A stretch of 64,000 nt of DNA, taken from assembly GCF_018691265.1 (NCBI RefSeq), contig NW_024881313.1:18841518-18905517 (forward strand), in the 5' to 3' direction. Below are positions 25,401-38,155 of the stretch, in pieces. The first letter of the stretch is position 1, and the number at the start of each line of letters is the position of its first letter. Under the pieces are notes generated by a model. It ran no database searches and had not been told where the DNA came from. It was given only the letters and a program-made list of their open reading frames with translations. Made by a program: the position numbers and the translations under genes. Source of the DNA: Tyto alba (lineage: Eukaryota > Chordata > Aves > Strigiformes > Tytonidae).

Positions 25401-28400
25401 TTGCTGAAGCAAGACTGGCATGCCATATTCTCAGGTCCAGATTCTTTCACAAACATTTTTTGTGATCTCGCTTCTTTCTGTGCTGGGCTGTGGGGGAACA
25501 GCATCCCCCACACCTGGAGGAAATACAGGACCTGGTGTAAAAGTAAATCACATGGCTTCTGCCCAAAGTAAAAGCACTAAAGGTCACTAGTATAGAAAAC
25601 AACAATTTCAGAATAAAATTATAAAATAATGTTTTTTAATGTCTTTGACTTAAAAATCTGAAAATAGTTATATTTAATGCATTATGCACTAAACTTCAAG
25701 GTTCATCAGATCACAATTTAAATTGCTATGACCTTTAAAAATACTATTTAATATGCGCATGAGAAATTCTAATACTAAATACCATATCTTAGTCAAATTG
25801 ATCTTTCATGTGATATTGAGAAACCATCTGTATCTATAGAACTAAAAAGGACAATATACATTAGCAAGCCAGTCCATGCTGGAGTTTGTTATACCTCAAC
25901 AAGCCCCGCCAAGAAATAAAGTATTAACATAGAAAAACATCAGTTATTTTAGTTATAACAAGAGGCGAAAGGAATCCTCTCTGAGTGTGAAATTACTGCA
26001 AAGCCATCCATTGATCCCTCTGTTTAATCAGTCTCTCGAGAGTGCCAGGAAGATGGAACAATATCTGATTATCGTGGAAGTGTCAGCCTGGAATTAGCTT
26101 TAGACACCAGGGTTCCTTATCGAGGGATTTCCCCTCTCCACTGCCAAGCCTGGACCACTGGCTGGTTTCACCACTTGCCTCACTGAAGCAGGTTTCCCCT
26201 CCCTATGTAATGTCAATGGAAAGACTGGAGGATGCCTAAACAGGTTAGGTTCCCTGAGCAGTGGCTCAGCATATGAAACACCAAGTCCCGGTAAAGAAAG
26301 CAAAACCAGAGCCCCCAAATCAGCTACTCCAAGGCCACCCAAGGAGGCTGAGCAGACCACTGTTCCTGGGATGAAGCCCAGTGAGGTGGGTCAAGGAGAG
26401 GTCCCTCCTTTCCTGGTCAGCCCAAGCGAAAAACAAGAGTGGATTGCCCTCAGGGATATGGGACTTATTTTGGAGTTTAGGACTCATTTTGGGGCATATG
26501 AGGGGAGAACTGTGTAAAATGCATGGGATGTTTTAAGGCGCTTGAGTGCGAAAGTCCCTATGGGGCATTTAAGGGAAGGACCAAGTGGGGAAAGGGAGGA
26601 ATCCAGGTGGCTCAGGGATCCGGGTGAACCAGAGAAGGGGCCCACTGGTACTGGCTGCCTCCATCAGCTCTCTCTGCAAGAAAAATCACAGCTTGACCCC
26701 ACGGGCAGACCCTGTTCACTGCTCATGCAGGTGCTTATTAGCATAAGGAAGTTCGATTCTCTTTTCTCTGTTGTAAAATCTTTTTGCTCCTCCAACCAGC
26801 AGCAGAGGATGATACTAAGCAAACAGTTGAATACACACCCATACTGAAAACAAATAATTTGCAAACAAGACGTAGCCTGGAATATGTTCTGACTATTTTG
26901 AATATTGAACAAATCTGTCAAAATCAAATTCTGTTCATAGATAATTTGTGAATAGTAGAAAGAGCTAAAACCACAAATAAATGTTTGATCTGCATTGTTT
27001 ATGCTGTTCTGTCAGCATTTGAATTATGAAACAGGAATCCTACTTAGATTCCTAAATGTCAGATATAAATTTACTTGCCCCCAAGACAAGTCTGATCTAC
27101 TCAGAGGAGGCTGAGGTGAGCTGGTCAGTGCCAGGCACATATATGCCTTGCATTAGCACTACACTGGGCAGCTCTAACCTAAATCTGCTTTCTCTATAAA
27201 CCAGTTTTCTGTTTTAAACCAAAGCCATGCAACATGTCTGATTTTTCTTCTTTTTTGTGTGCATGCAGTATATTACACTTGATTATTGTGAAGTCAGAAT
27301 TTTGAAGCATTTGAATTATTCACTACTTACATTATTTTGTATTTTATTCAGTTTGCCATGAAAATTGCCTGTGGATTTAAACACATTCTCTAATAATGCT
27401 CACTTCTTATTATTGTACAAAGATGATAATTTTAGTAAAGTTGGTTCAAATATATATATTTCAAAAACAACATAAACTAAACCCTTTTGCTTTTATCAAA
27501 GATTTTTAAATCCTTCTAAAAATATATTTCTAGATGTTCAAAAAGCACATTTCTATAAAATGTTTCACTGATTTTTACAAGGATTTTTAAAATGCTTAAG
27601 TGAAATTTCTGAGCTTTTAAAAGACCAATTATCTTGAAAAAAAAAAAGTAGAATGAGAATTCTTCATATATTGACTTTTTAAAAGTGTTTGCAAATAAAA
27701 TCTATAGTTAGAACATAAAACTTCTTAATAGAGCCTTGAATCTGCTAACATTGAATTAGACATCTTACTCTCAAGCTCCAACCTTGCTGCAAACCATAGC
27801 ACTTTAAAAAGAAGGAGTCCTTTATTAAAACAGTATTCTTACACCAACAGAGCAATATGGGAAGCTGTGATCGGAGCTGACAGTTGGTTTACTCTTACCA
27901 TTTGATCACAAAATTTCAGTGCCATCTGTGGGAAGCCACACAGGCAAATGTGTCATCACATCTAATAATGAAAAGAAGAAACAGACAGAACGTGCTGTAG
28001 AAACAGACTGCTTTAATTACCCCCTGTACAATGCTTTACAAAATTTGCAGAGGAAAAGACCTGTGCAGACAGGTTGCTTATGCAAAGGAGAATGTCACGA
28101 CAATGGCAAAACCAGGTTTGACCTTGGGTATTATACTTGAGTAATATCCAAACCGTAGATTCATTAAGAAAACTTTTTTAAGCACAGGATTAATGTATTG
28201 TGCACCTTGCAGACCACCGGATTTAGCAAAGGCAGGCAATGCTGGTAGCAAGGCATCACTCTGCCCCATGAGAAGGGCAGTGCCCATCTGCACTCACTGG
28301 CTGGCTGCCCTGTACCATTGAATGCACTGACCACATGTGGTAAGGGTGGGAGGACGCTCCACAGGTTGTGAAATTTGAGTTATGCTTAGGAGATAATAAG

Positions 28401-30243
28401 GCTGTGGTTAATTTTTACTCTGAATGGTGATCTCCAGCTGCAATGAGATGAATGGCAATAGGTACTCACTATCATCCCCCAGTGCCAGCCAGGATGAGGC
28501 ATGGCATAAGGACAGTATCTTGGAGTTAGTCAAAGCACTCTTTTGGGATGAAATCCCAAGATATGAGGTGAGTCAAGTGAGTAAAGCTGCTCTAAAGGAT
28601 TGGCCTGTGCTGATGGGTGGAATATACGATCTGTTTTGGAGAACAGGTTGCTCCTGCACAGGTCACGACACTCCTGGGTAGTTTGTATCTTAGCAAAGAG
28701 ATGGTGCTCTGCTATTTTATCCTGGCTACACGTCCCGCTTCCTCAATATTCTGGGCTGACTGTGAAATTGATGGCTTGCCATGCTTGTTCAAAGAGCTGC
28801 TACAGGATGGAGAGCAAACATCTAATTTCTGAGTGCAGCCTGGTCACAGGGACACGGATGCAGAGTGATTTGTGCCAAATGCCACCTGAACAACCAGGTG
28901 GGAGGGAAATCCCATGGTGGTGGGGGCTCACAAGGGTACAGTGGGGCCTGCTTGAACGGTGTCTTGGATGGCTGGGGAAAACAAGTCATACATGATCCTT
29001 CTCACCTGTAACCCTGTCCCAGCACCCACTCGAGGTCCCAGATTGTTCCTCAGACTTTTCAGGTGCTTTTGTTTCTTCCTCATTCAGACCTTGTCTCAAG
29101 TCCTGCTGCACTAATATTTGCAAGAGAGAAAGTGGTGATGTTGTAAGTGCTTTCTTTATGTTCTTCAAGCATTTTACTTTTTCTCTGTTTCCAGCAGGCT
29201 TCTTGTCTTCCCCAAGGGAGGGGCCCATGCGTGATTGAAATAGATGTCCAACAGACCCTCACAGAGGTTCTAGGCACTGGGTTGTCAGGATTTGGTCTCC
29301 ACCAGGGAATAAAGTTGTTTGGGATTTTATCCAAGCCAATCTGCAAGACCATAGCCAGGGTCGGCTTCTGGCACTATGTGGAGGCACCCATGAGTTGTCC
29401 CCTCAATTCCAGCTCAGCACAACACTGCCAGTGACACCCAGATTTGGCAGCTGGAGCTTGCAGTTTGCAGAGACCTTCCCCTCTGAGACATGGGCAGCAG
29501 GCAGGGGGTATGTCAGCACCACTAACATGGCTCACGCTGCGCCTTGATTGTGCTGCACCCCACTGGCCTCCCTGCAAGAGGACCTCTGTAGGGGACGGCA
29601 GGCATGGCTGGGGCTCAGCTCTGCCATGCTCCTCACCAACGTGGACAGAGCTGGGCTTCGGCTGCTGCAGAGCTCACATCACAGCCAGGTAGCCCAGGAC
29701 CCTTGGTTATCCAGACTGTTGGCCAATTCTAACACAGAAGTTAGTGAAGAAAGGCAGCTGGCAGCTCTCAGAGACCACAGCAGGGCAAGCACTTTTCCTG
29801 TTCTGGCCAGCCCATCCCACTGAGAATGACTCTGTAACACCCACAGCTTATGAAAAATTAGCAAATGTATAACATTCCTGTGTGACCAAGTGTGGCAGCA
29901 CTACACATGTGTGCAAAGTCAGAGTAATTTGCTATCCTTGAATGCCACCTATAGGTTACTATTTTCTGAAATGATCCTGATGCAAAACCATGGCAGACAG
30001 AGGGCAAAATGAAGTTTTGGATTAAAGCAGCCAAATTTTTGTGTGCTTACTTTGAGTTTTGTAAGACCACTAGTGACCATGTGGTCTCCAGGACAGTTGC
30101 ACCCATTGTCTGCAGATGACAGTTCCCCTCTATGTGATTTTCCAAATCTCCCTCACGGTCATAATGGGTCATTTATGAAACTGTTATACAAAGGTTACTC
30201 TTTTTCAGGAACACAACCCTATGGGTTTATTCCTTATTGCAAC
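25401..30243. other. Gene-free stretch
   Basis: No gene is supported. GC-richer patches at 26.1-26.7 kb and 28.9-29.8 kb contain overlapping frames on both strands without domains. The interval 27.25-27.7 kb is very AT-rich and low in complexity. The segment TGTCAATGGAAAGACTGGAGG near 26.21 kb faintly recalls old palindromic amniote repeats. Confidence 0.5.
26461..26498. repeat. Imperfect 19-bp tandem duplication
   Basis: Two adjacent 19-base units share the frame GGACT-ATTTTGG-G with four differences. Further GGGGCAT words follow at 26491 and near 26.56 kb, so a short minisatellite-like seed is possible. Confidence 0.5.
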
Positions 30244-30836
30244 ACATTGTGGTTTCAACCCAGCTGACAACTAAACACCACGCAGCTGCTTGCTCACTAC
30301 TCCCCTGGTGGGATGGGAGAGAGAATCAGAAGAGTAAAAGTGAGAAAACTCGTGGGTTAAGATAAATACAGTTTAACAGGTAAAGCAAAAGCTATGCACA
30401 CAAGCAAAGCAAAACAAGGAATTCATTCACCACTTCCCATCAGCAGGCAGGGGTTCAACCTTTTCCAGGAAAGAAGGGCTCTGTCATGCATAATGGTTAC
30501 TTGGGAAGGCAAATGCCATAACTCTGAATGTCCAAGGCTTACTTCTTCTTCCCCCAGCTTTATACGCTGAGCATGACATCATATGGTATAGAATATCCCT
30601 GGGGTCAGTTGGGGTGAGCTGTACTGGCTGTGATCCCTCCCAACTCCTTGTGGCCCCCAACCTGCTTGCAGGTGCGGTGAGAAGCAGAAAAGGCCTTGGT
30701 GTTGTGTAAGCATGGTTCAGCAATAATGAAAACATCTCTGCATTATCAACACTGTTTTCAGCACAAATCCAAAACGTAGCCCCATACTAGCTACTATAGA
30801 GAAAGTTAACTCTATCCCAGCCAAAACCAGCATACA
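30244..30836 (-). mobile_element. Solo LTR, avian ERVL-type endogenous retrovirus
   Basis: Nearly the whole interval follows the recalled consensus of a very common avian ERVL LTR. At the left is TGTGGTTTCAACCCAGC with ACCACGCAGC and CTCGTGGGTTAAGATAA blocks. In the middle are CATGACATCATATGGTAT and CCCTCCCAACTCCTTGTGG. At the right is TTAACTCTATCCCAGCC with AACCAG. In conventional U3-R-U5 order the element reads on the minus strand, with U3 at the right. No internal gag, pol or env sequence adjoins it, so it is a solo LTR left by LTR-LTR recombination. Both termini are mutated. A possible 5-bp target duplication (GCAAC at 30239-30243, GCAAA at 30837-30841) has one mismatch, so the exact ends are uncertain by a few bases. 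Confidence 0.85.
30557..30565 (-). promoter_or_regulatory. TATA-like box of the ERVL LTR
   Basis: Read on the minus strand the sequence is GTATAAAGC. It lies in the middle of the LTR, at the position where avian ERVL LTRs carry their core promoter. Given the age of the copy, activity is doubtful. Confidence 0.45.
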
Positions 30837-32340
30837 GCAAAACCCTTAGATACTGCACAATAATTGCCGCACAGCATCCTTTGGAAGGATGTCACAGGGC
30901 ACTTTGCAACAAACAAGTTTCAGATCATTATCAGGGAAGTCAGTGATTTACAGCAGCTGTGAGTCTGGCCCTGCTTTCTGATAAGAGACTTATGAATAGC
31001 ATTAATTTGACCCTTCAGTTTACACCGTGTCCTTTCTATTTATTTGTATTTTCCTAATTAGAGCAGAAACTTACCATTTCTCAACTCTGTAATAACGCGA
31101 CGTTTCTTTGGATACTGGTTTATTTGGGAAGGTTTTGATAAAATAAATGAAACTATCTAGAGATTGCCATTTCATTTCAAAGAGGATTCATCCTGCAAGT
31201 TGCGGAGCATGACCTGCACTGTGCTCACAGCACTCCTCCTGTGCATCACCTTTCAAGGGGGCACCCAGCACACTGCAAGACCATATTGCCTTAGCCCTCC
31301 TCTGGCTCAGTGATTCAAGTACAATGATTTAAGAACGTATTGTACCCTGTGCCTAGTATATTCTGGCACATATTTGGTAGCATATTTGGACAATGTTGCT
31401 GTCTTAACATTATGGGACATCCCAGTGTGACTTCTATTACTATAACTTCCCTGAAACGCTTGGGAAAAGAGGAATACAGATTTGCTTTGATTGTTTTTTT
31501 AGAGAACTTCTAATGGATGTGGATGAAGAAGTTATTGCTACAAATATTTTCTTTCTGAGCTCTTCACACCTGCACATACAGAGAGTATGGGAATAGTTGT
31601 ATAATTTAACAAAGAATCTATATTGTATTCCACTATAATGTCTTCAGGACACTTACAATGAGATCACTGTGGAAGGTGTTTGTTTTTAGCTATTGCTTCT
31701 CTACCATCATACCAAATTAAACTGGCAATGTAATAATGGAAGCATAACGCACATTAAGAAATTCAGTTGATGCAGGACATCCTCCAAAGGTCAAGGGACC
31801 TAAGATGTCCCCCAAAAATGTTTCCAGAAGTTCATAGTAATTCATTACAACACTGAACTTCATTGATATGTGTACATCAGTAAAAACCAGCCTCCTCATA
31901 CAATGATGTAAAATTTTTTTTCAAAAGTTTAAAGCTTAAAGAATTACTGCAGTACTTCCTCAAATCTTTAAATTATTTATTTGAAAACACCTGAAAATCA
32001 GTATGCAAACATCTTGAGATCCCTTTGCTGTGCAATCTATGAACTGTTAAATGTATGAGCAAAGGTGCATAATCCTGTTGCCTGAACCCTTGCTGCTGAA
32101 GTAACTGCTCAAGAGATCACTGCAAACACATCCTTATCACATAGGCTGATAGGTTTCCTAAAGTCTCTGTTACCTTCAAATCTTACTGAAAAGACTTGGA
32201 AAGATCTTTGATGTTTATATAAGTGTTGGATATAAGGGTAAATTATGTGCAAGTCATGTACTACAGTAACAAAGGCAGAGGTAACTAGCTCAAAGCAGGA
32301 GTAAGTTATTCTAAGATCAACATGGCCTCATATTGCTTGT

Positions 32341-32353
32341 ATTATTATTATTA
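32341..32353. repeat. Short (ATT)n microsatellite
   Basis: About four ATT units are followed by an interrupted ACTTTATTATT extension. Confidence 0.8.
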
Positions 32354-33348
32354 CTTTATTATTTCTTGACTGCAGCTATTTGCCTATCACTTTCAAATGT
32401 CTTTTAACTGTGGTATAATAATTAACAAATACCTTTGTTTGAATAGAAGTTTGAGCTGTTGAATTGCTGCAGTCTTTTACTTTTTTATCACGTGTGCTAA
32501 AGATGCTGTTCAAGCATCTGTCCACATTAGCAGGCTCAGCTGCACATTTGTTCTCACAGAGTCAAGAGAAGGCAGTATTTTCCTGGTGACACTCCCAGAG
32601 CGATCAAGTTGGATTTCCTCTATTAAGAATCTCTCCCAGGAGGTATAAACAACTTGCAGAGAAGGAAAAAAAAAAAAAGCACTCAAGGCACCTTCCAAGA
32701 TGACAAAGCACAAAAATTTAGGAGAGATATGACTTTTCCTCTTCTTTTTCTTATTTCAGTATTTGCAGTGTTACTTGGTAGGGCCTCAAAACCAATGAGT
32801 CGGAAGAAAAACCCTCTTAAAATAATCCAGAAATGTTCAGAAGAAATTAATATTTTGCAAGACCCCAGGCTGTGCCATCTCCAGAGATTTCTCTAATGAC
32901 TGTTCTACTGGAGAGAGGAGCAATATTTTCCCTCAGATTCATTGATGAAGATATTTCTCCAAAAAAATTCCATTCTCAGCAACAGAGGGTTTGGGCAAGT
33001 CTGTCCTCTCCTGCTCCTGATGGTGCATCTCTCACCTGATGGGCTTTCTGGGGTGGCAACCCCTTTATCCAGGGAGGACTTCACTAAGGGGTCCAGTGTA
33101 GGGTTAGTGAGCAGAAGTGGTAGCAGTGGTTGCTGCTGCCTCCAGATAGCATCTCCTTGACACCAGAGCCCTTCCAAAGAGGGATGAAGAGAACAAAGCG
33201 GTATCATAGAGGGGGTTCACTGCAAGGACTGCCTGTTGCCATGGCAGAGGATGGCCACACACCCTCCATTTTCAAAGACATACATGTAGAGAAATTTCTC
33301 CTGAGCCAGGAACAAGCTTGGCTTTGTCATCTCTGCGGGATCAGGGAT

Positions 33349-33376
33349 GCGATTAGGACTCTGCGATTAGGACTCT
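33349..33376. repeat. Perfect 14-bp tandem duplication
   Basis: GCGATTAGGACTCT occurs twice head to tail with no mismatch. A perfect pair suggests a recent slippage event, or alternatively an assembly or polymorphism site. Confidence 0.9.
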
Positions 33377-34496
33377 GCCAGTGTGTGACCTGGTAAACTG
33401 AATATTGAGATAAGATAATGTGCTCTCATCCATTTATGTCAACGAAGGCAGGTTTTGGCATGGATAATGACAAAATTCTTCCCTCTGAACAAAACAGTGC
33501 ATTTTTATGATTCTGATGCTGGCTGTAATTCAGCTTTTCTGTATGTCAGTTGCCAGCAGCTTCCTCAGATGAATCAGTTTCTGTTCCCTAAACCGAGGCA
33601 GACAGATGTTAACAAAATATCTGTGCAGTACTTAATTCCAAATACTATAAAGAGAACTTTCTTGGATTTACATTCTGTCAAGAGGACTGATTGAGTCTGA
33701 GCAAAAAAAATGTCTTATAAACAAAAGACACAGAAGGAATTGCCTTGTTCCAGCTTGGACAGAAGTCTTTGGGACACTCACATAAACCATATTTCACAAA
33801 CACTTAAGTATCTGTGGTATTGCAATATTTATTTTCGCATCTACATGATTCAGAAAACATTAACTAAGATTCCAGATGATCTTTGCACAGAAAACTCTAG
33901 CACTACCTTTTGGCCAAAAGGTGATCAAAGAGCTTTTGACTCATTTCTAGAACACAGACAAATAGTAAACAAAGCTTACTCAGCACTGAGCATCCATCTA
34001 GGTTGACAGATTTTGCAAGCATCCCACCAAGAGTGGAATCCTACCAGAATAAGACTGTGCCAGATTAACTGAGTGCATCACAGAGGCCAGCATCTGCAAG
34101 TCATCTTCCTATTACTGTCAGATATAGCAAACCTTGGTGCTAGGTATTACATTTGGAAAAGTATCTTGGCTTTTCCACATAAAACATACTGCTTTGGCAC
34201 AGATCGCTGGACCAAGGTAGAAAATACACACTGACATTATTTTGATTAACCTTCCAGGGAATCATTCGCAATACAGCATTTAGACTATAAACAATTCTAT
34301 AAAGGAAGCATGAAGAATTTGACAGCAGTATTAAATTGCACCCTACTTTAGTAGTTGCTCTTCCTGATCACTAGCCTGAAATGGACACAGCCTGGGAATT
34401 ATCTGATTCCCCTGGATTTTCTTTTAATATTGAAGAGAGCTTCAGCCCAACAGAAAAGGAATACCATTTTTAGGAATAGGAAAAAATGCATATAGT

Positions 34497-34524
34497 AATA
34501 TTTGATGTGTATCAAATATTTGAT
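34497..34524. repeat. Perfect 10-bp-arm hairpin overlapping a 14-bp palindrome
   Basis: AATATTTGAT (34497-34506) and ATCAAATATT (34511-34520) are perfect reverse complements around a GTGT loop. The right arm continues into the palindrome ATCAAATATTTGAT (34511-34524). The word TTTGATGTGT also recurs at 34501 and 34524. No function is known. Confidence 0.85.
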
Positions 34525-36348
34525 TTGATGTGTCCATTTATAACAATAAACCAGAATGCATGGATTCCACTTTATGTGTCCTTAAAAACAGTTCAATGAC
34601 TATTAAAGAAGCTGTTATTATTCTTAAAATACCTTAAAGGCACAAAGGCAAGCAGCTGGGTGATTCCAAGCAGGGTAGCCAGGAAGCTTCTGTGGTACAG
34701 CTGGTGTTTGCAGTGCCACCACCTCCAGCTGAACTGCTCACCCCAGCTCCCCAGCAGGGTCAGTGGAGGGAAGACATGACTGCCAAAGCACGTTTATGGC
34801 ATGACTCATCCGACCTCTTTTACAGTCAAAATAACACACTCTTAAAGAAAAAAATTTCCCTTTACATCTAATCAGAATTTCTCTTGCTGCAACATGGGAA
34901 GGTTTCCTTTCACTGCTCACCTCTGGGAGGAGTCTGACTGCCCTCTCTCTAACCCTGTCAGGTAGCTGAAGGCAGCAATTGCATCCCACTTAGGGTCTCT
35001 CATCCGTCTGAATAAGCCCAGCTCTCAGACACCCACATCAGAACGGGGTGCAGCTCCCGCTCCGCTCCCTGGCCGGCACAGCCTGAGTCTCCCTGGAGCA
35101 GGGTGACAAGCTCAGACACAGGTAGTGACAGGTAGCAGGTTTAAGGGTGTAGTGTATCAACTATACATCTGCAGCTAAAGCTAAACACGTGCCTAACCCT
35201 GACTGATGAGCAGTGTCGCCTCTCCTCCCACACAGGCTGCTCTGAGGACACGTAATGGCAGTGAATGTTGTGCTTAGGTACAGTTGATTTGCCATCACTA
35301 TTCAGACTTTAGGCAAGTATCACTGACAGTCTCAAAATTACCCAGCCACTGTACTGACATTTTGAAAATATCCAAAAGTTCATCTACTGGGATAAGTTTC
35401 AGAGAGAAAAAGGCAAGTGAGGTGTAATGGTAAAACACTGTTGCTAGTGTGACTTGAGTCAAACCATAGCTGTCAGTGCCAGCAGTATGACTACGTTCAC
35501 AAGGTAGGTAGTTTCAAAAATAAAAAGATTTCACCAGAACAGATAACTGTTGTTTTAAAAATGGCAGATGCTATTTTAGCATTAAAATGAGAAATGTTAT
35601 AAATAGGTAGTTTTGAATATAAAGCATGCAAGCCACGAGAGAAGACAGACCTCGCTTGTGCCATTGCTGTCTGGATTATCTGTGCTGCAGCTTTTCCCCA
35701 GAAGAAATTAGCTTTATCAAGGTTCTTTCATCTCAAAGAAGGACAGAAACGATGCTGAAGATGGTATCAAGATTGTCCATGGAACCTGCCCACTCAGATT
35801 CTGTTTAAAATCATGATGGACGGATCTTTTTTGTGTGTGTGTTTATTACATCATGTTTTACAGGCAAAGCTGTAGGTGGGCATCAGATAAGACATTGAAA
35901 GGGAAAGACACACCAGCAGGAACAGACTGGGACACCATCCTGCAGCTGGGCCAGCATTGTTTCCATGGATGGGATAGAAAGATCCAGGCTTTTCCCAGGA
36001 ACTCAGAAGGGTATAGGTAGAGCTGTTTCTATCCTTTGTACTTTCACTTTGTCTAAAAAGTTTTCTGCTTGAAGTTCCATTCTGTTCTGTTTCATTTTTA
36101 GCATTACAGATTCCTCCCTTTTGGGATGCTCACTTTAAGGAATTTAATCTCAAAGCCTTGGTCCATTTGGGGCATGTCACAGGAGTCCCTCCTTGTCACC
36201 ATACTAAAGAATCCATTGATTGACCCATAGATGAAACGGTGCTAGAAATTTTAGTAAAACTATATGAAAATTTATACAGTATGTAAACAATCACAGGGAA
36301 GATGGCATATGCTGGGCATCTCATGAGGGATTTCATTTTACCAAGCAA

Positions 36349-36366
36349 TTTTTTTTTTTTTTTTTT
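36349..36366. repeat. Poly(T) run
   Basis: This is a run of 18 consecutive T residues, treated as simple sequence. Confidence 0.85.
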
Positions 36367-36503
36367 CATTTGAGTATTGCAAGAAAGATGAGTGCCAGAG
36401 ATAAAATTAAATGAAAGAAGGTAGTAACTTAACACCCTGGGACAGGGAGGACAAGAGGTGTTGCATATGGGAAAACACATGATGAGAGATTCATGGTGTG
36501 CTG

Positions 36504-36528
36504 GAGCTTTGCAAAGCTTTGCAAGCTC
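36504..36528. repeat. Near-perfect palindrome
   Basis: TTGCAAAGCTTTGCAA (36509-36524) is a perfect 16-bp palindrome. With a one-base offset the symmetry extends to GAGCTT...AAGCTC over 25 bases. It arises from two adjacent AGCTTTGCA words. Confidence 0.8.
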
Positions 36529-38084
36529 AGCCAAGAAAATTCAAGTGAGAAGGAATGGGCAAAAGGGAGTCAGTGGCATGAATCATAAGGGTGTAATGAG
36601 AAAAAGGTCAGGAGCCAAGATCATGTTAACCAACCGGGTAGATCAAATGGGAACAAAGCAAATCTCAGGGAGGCCAGATTCAATGACAACACAATGTGAG
36701 TTGATGATTTGTAATTTTAATAATGCAAAATTCAGTAAATAAAATGTTAAAATAAGCAACTTTAATAATTCATTGCAACGTTTACTATTTTAGGACTGTT
36801 ATTTTATAGCATATTTGATTCAATTGCTCAGTGTCATTGTATGTCCTTTCCTTGTAACCATGCACACAACTTAGACATTATGGTGTTTCACAAATGGCCA
36901 GTTAATTGTAAGGTATTTCTGGGGTTTTCAATAAACCAGGACCTTGTATGTCACACTAGAACATCAGCTTTTAACTAGTTACACTCTTGCTCACTGAGGT
37001 TTTATATTGCCTCAGGTGGCCTATATCTCTAGTGCTTGTACTAAACCAGCAACTTCATGTAGGTTTGAATACTATTTAGGACTTCAGTAGTTTGTATCTT
37101 CAAAGCACTGTGTAAATATAACCAATGTATATATAACTTACCTTCACCGAACAATGCTTGTGTTACCTGCAGGAGTTAAGAGCCAGAGGCTGCATCAAAA
37201 TTTAGAGGTTATGCTGTGTTTACCTTTGCTATATCTGTAAAAGCACTTGTAGGTGCTTTTGGTAGAGATGAAATTTTTGCATGCAGAAATATACAATCTT
37301 CACCAAATGTATATTTTTTATGGTAGTACTTTGTGTTTGATGCTGCACAATGACAGATGCGTACATATGAACAGGTAAAGTGTTAATAGTGGGCAAAGGC
37401 TCCAAAGACAAAAAGGTACTACACGACTGGCTGCAGGCTTGTTATCTTAGTAGTGATCCCAAGCAAAATCATGGGAAAGATTGATCATGATATATATGTT
37501 ATTGTTAAAGACTGGTTTAAGTACAATGTAAAATGCAAGTATAAGGAACACTAACAAAGAACTTTAATGAAAACAATAACATCCATGTTAGATGTAAATT
37601 TTTTAATGTTAGTGTTTAACACTGAAATATTGCTAGTATTTTTGACAAGCTTATTTAATAAAAAGTGACAGCTGACATAATACAATTAGATTTCCACAGA
37701 TTCTTTTAGTTGATACAGTATGACATCCTGATTAAAAACGTTTAACTGAACCACTGAAGCACATACTAAAAAAAGATTAAAAAATGGCTAACAAATGGAT
37801 CTCAGAAAGAAATCGTTGATGAAGTCTCTTTTCTAGGCTCAAATGTGTTCAGTCTCTTTACTGAAGAATAGAAGCCATCAGATTACTCTTACAACCCAGC
37901 AAGACCAAGGCTTGGGAGAAGACTAGATAGTTCAGTTTCTCACTAGCACAGAAAGGATTGCATGAAGGCCCCTACATTTGTAGCCATATACTCCTATCTA
38001 CTTTATTGGTTTTCCTTACTCTGGTATTTTTTTGTCTGACCAATTCAGATTTCACAGTACTCAGGGCAAAGTCTTCACTCCTGA

Positions 38085-38155
38085 GATGGAACCAAATCTT
38101 ACTTTAGCCAGAATCAGTCTTTCTGTTAAATTCAGTGGACTTTGGATAAGGTCCC
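38085..38155. repeat. Ancient amniote palindromic repeat fragment
   Basis: The right half (TCTTTCTGTTAAATTCAGTGG followed by ACTTTGGATAAGGTCCCC) matches the recalled TCTTTCCATTGACTTCAGTGG / GCTTTGGATCAGGCCC wording of an old palindromic repeat common in turtles and crocodiles. The left half (GGAACCAAATCTTACTTTAG) is a poorly kept inverted partner. It is non-coding. The family name is not asserted. Confidence 0.5.

Larger units (their letters stand above)
30842..38084. other. Gene-free stretch
   Basis: No gene is supported. Frames such as 32905-33207 (minus) and 33710-34006 (plus) have no recognisable domain. The stretch holds an ATT microsatellite, a 14-bp tandem duplication, a perfect small hairpin, a T run and a nested palindrome, each listed separately. 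The remainder is AT-rich unique sequence. Confidence 0.5.

Noticed and set aside
26195..26235. Possible further palindromic amniote repeat (TGTCAATGGAAAGACTGGAGG)
   Set aside because: Resemblance covers only about 20 bases with no inverted partner, too little to call.
27919..27940. Possible CTCF-like site (GTGCCATCTGTGGG)
   Set aside because: At least two mismatches in the core, no better than chance.
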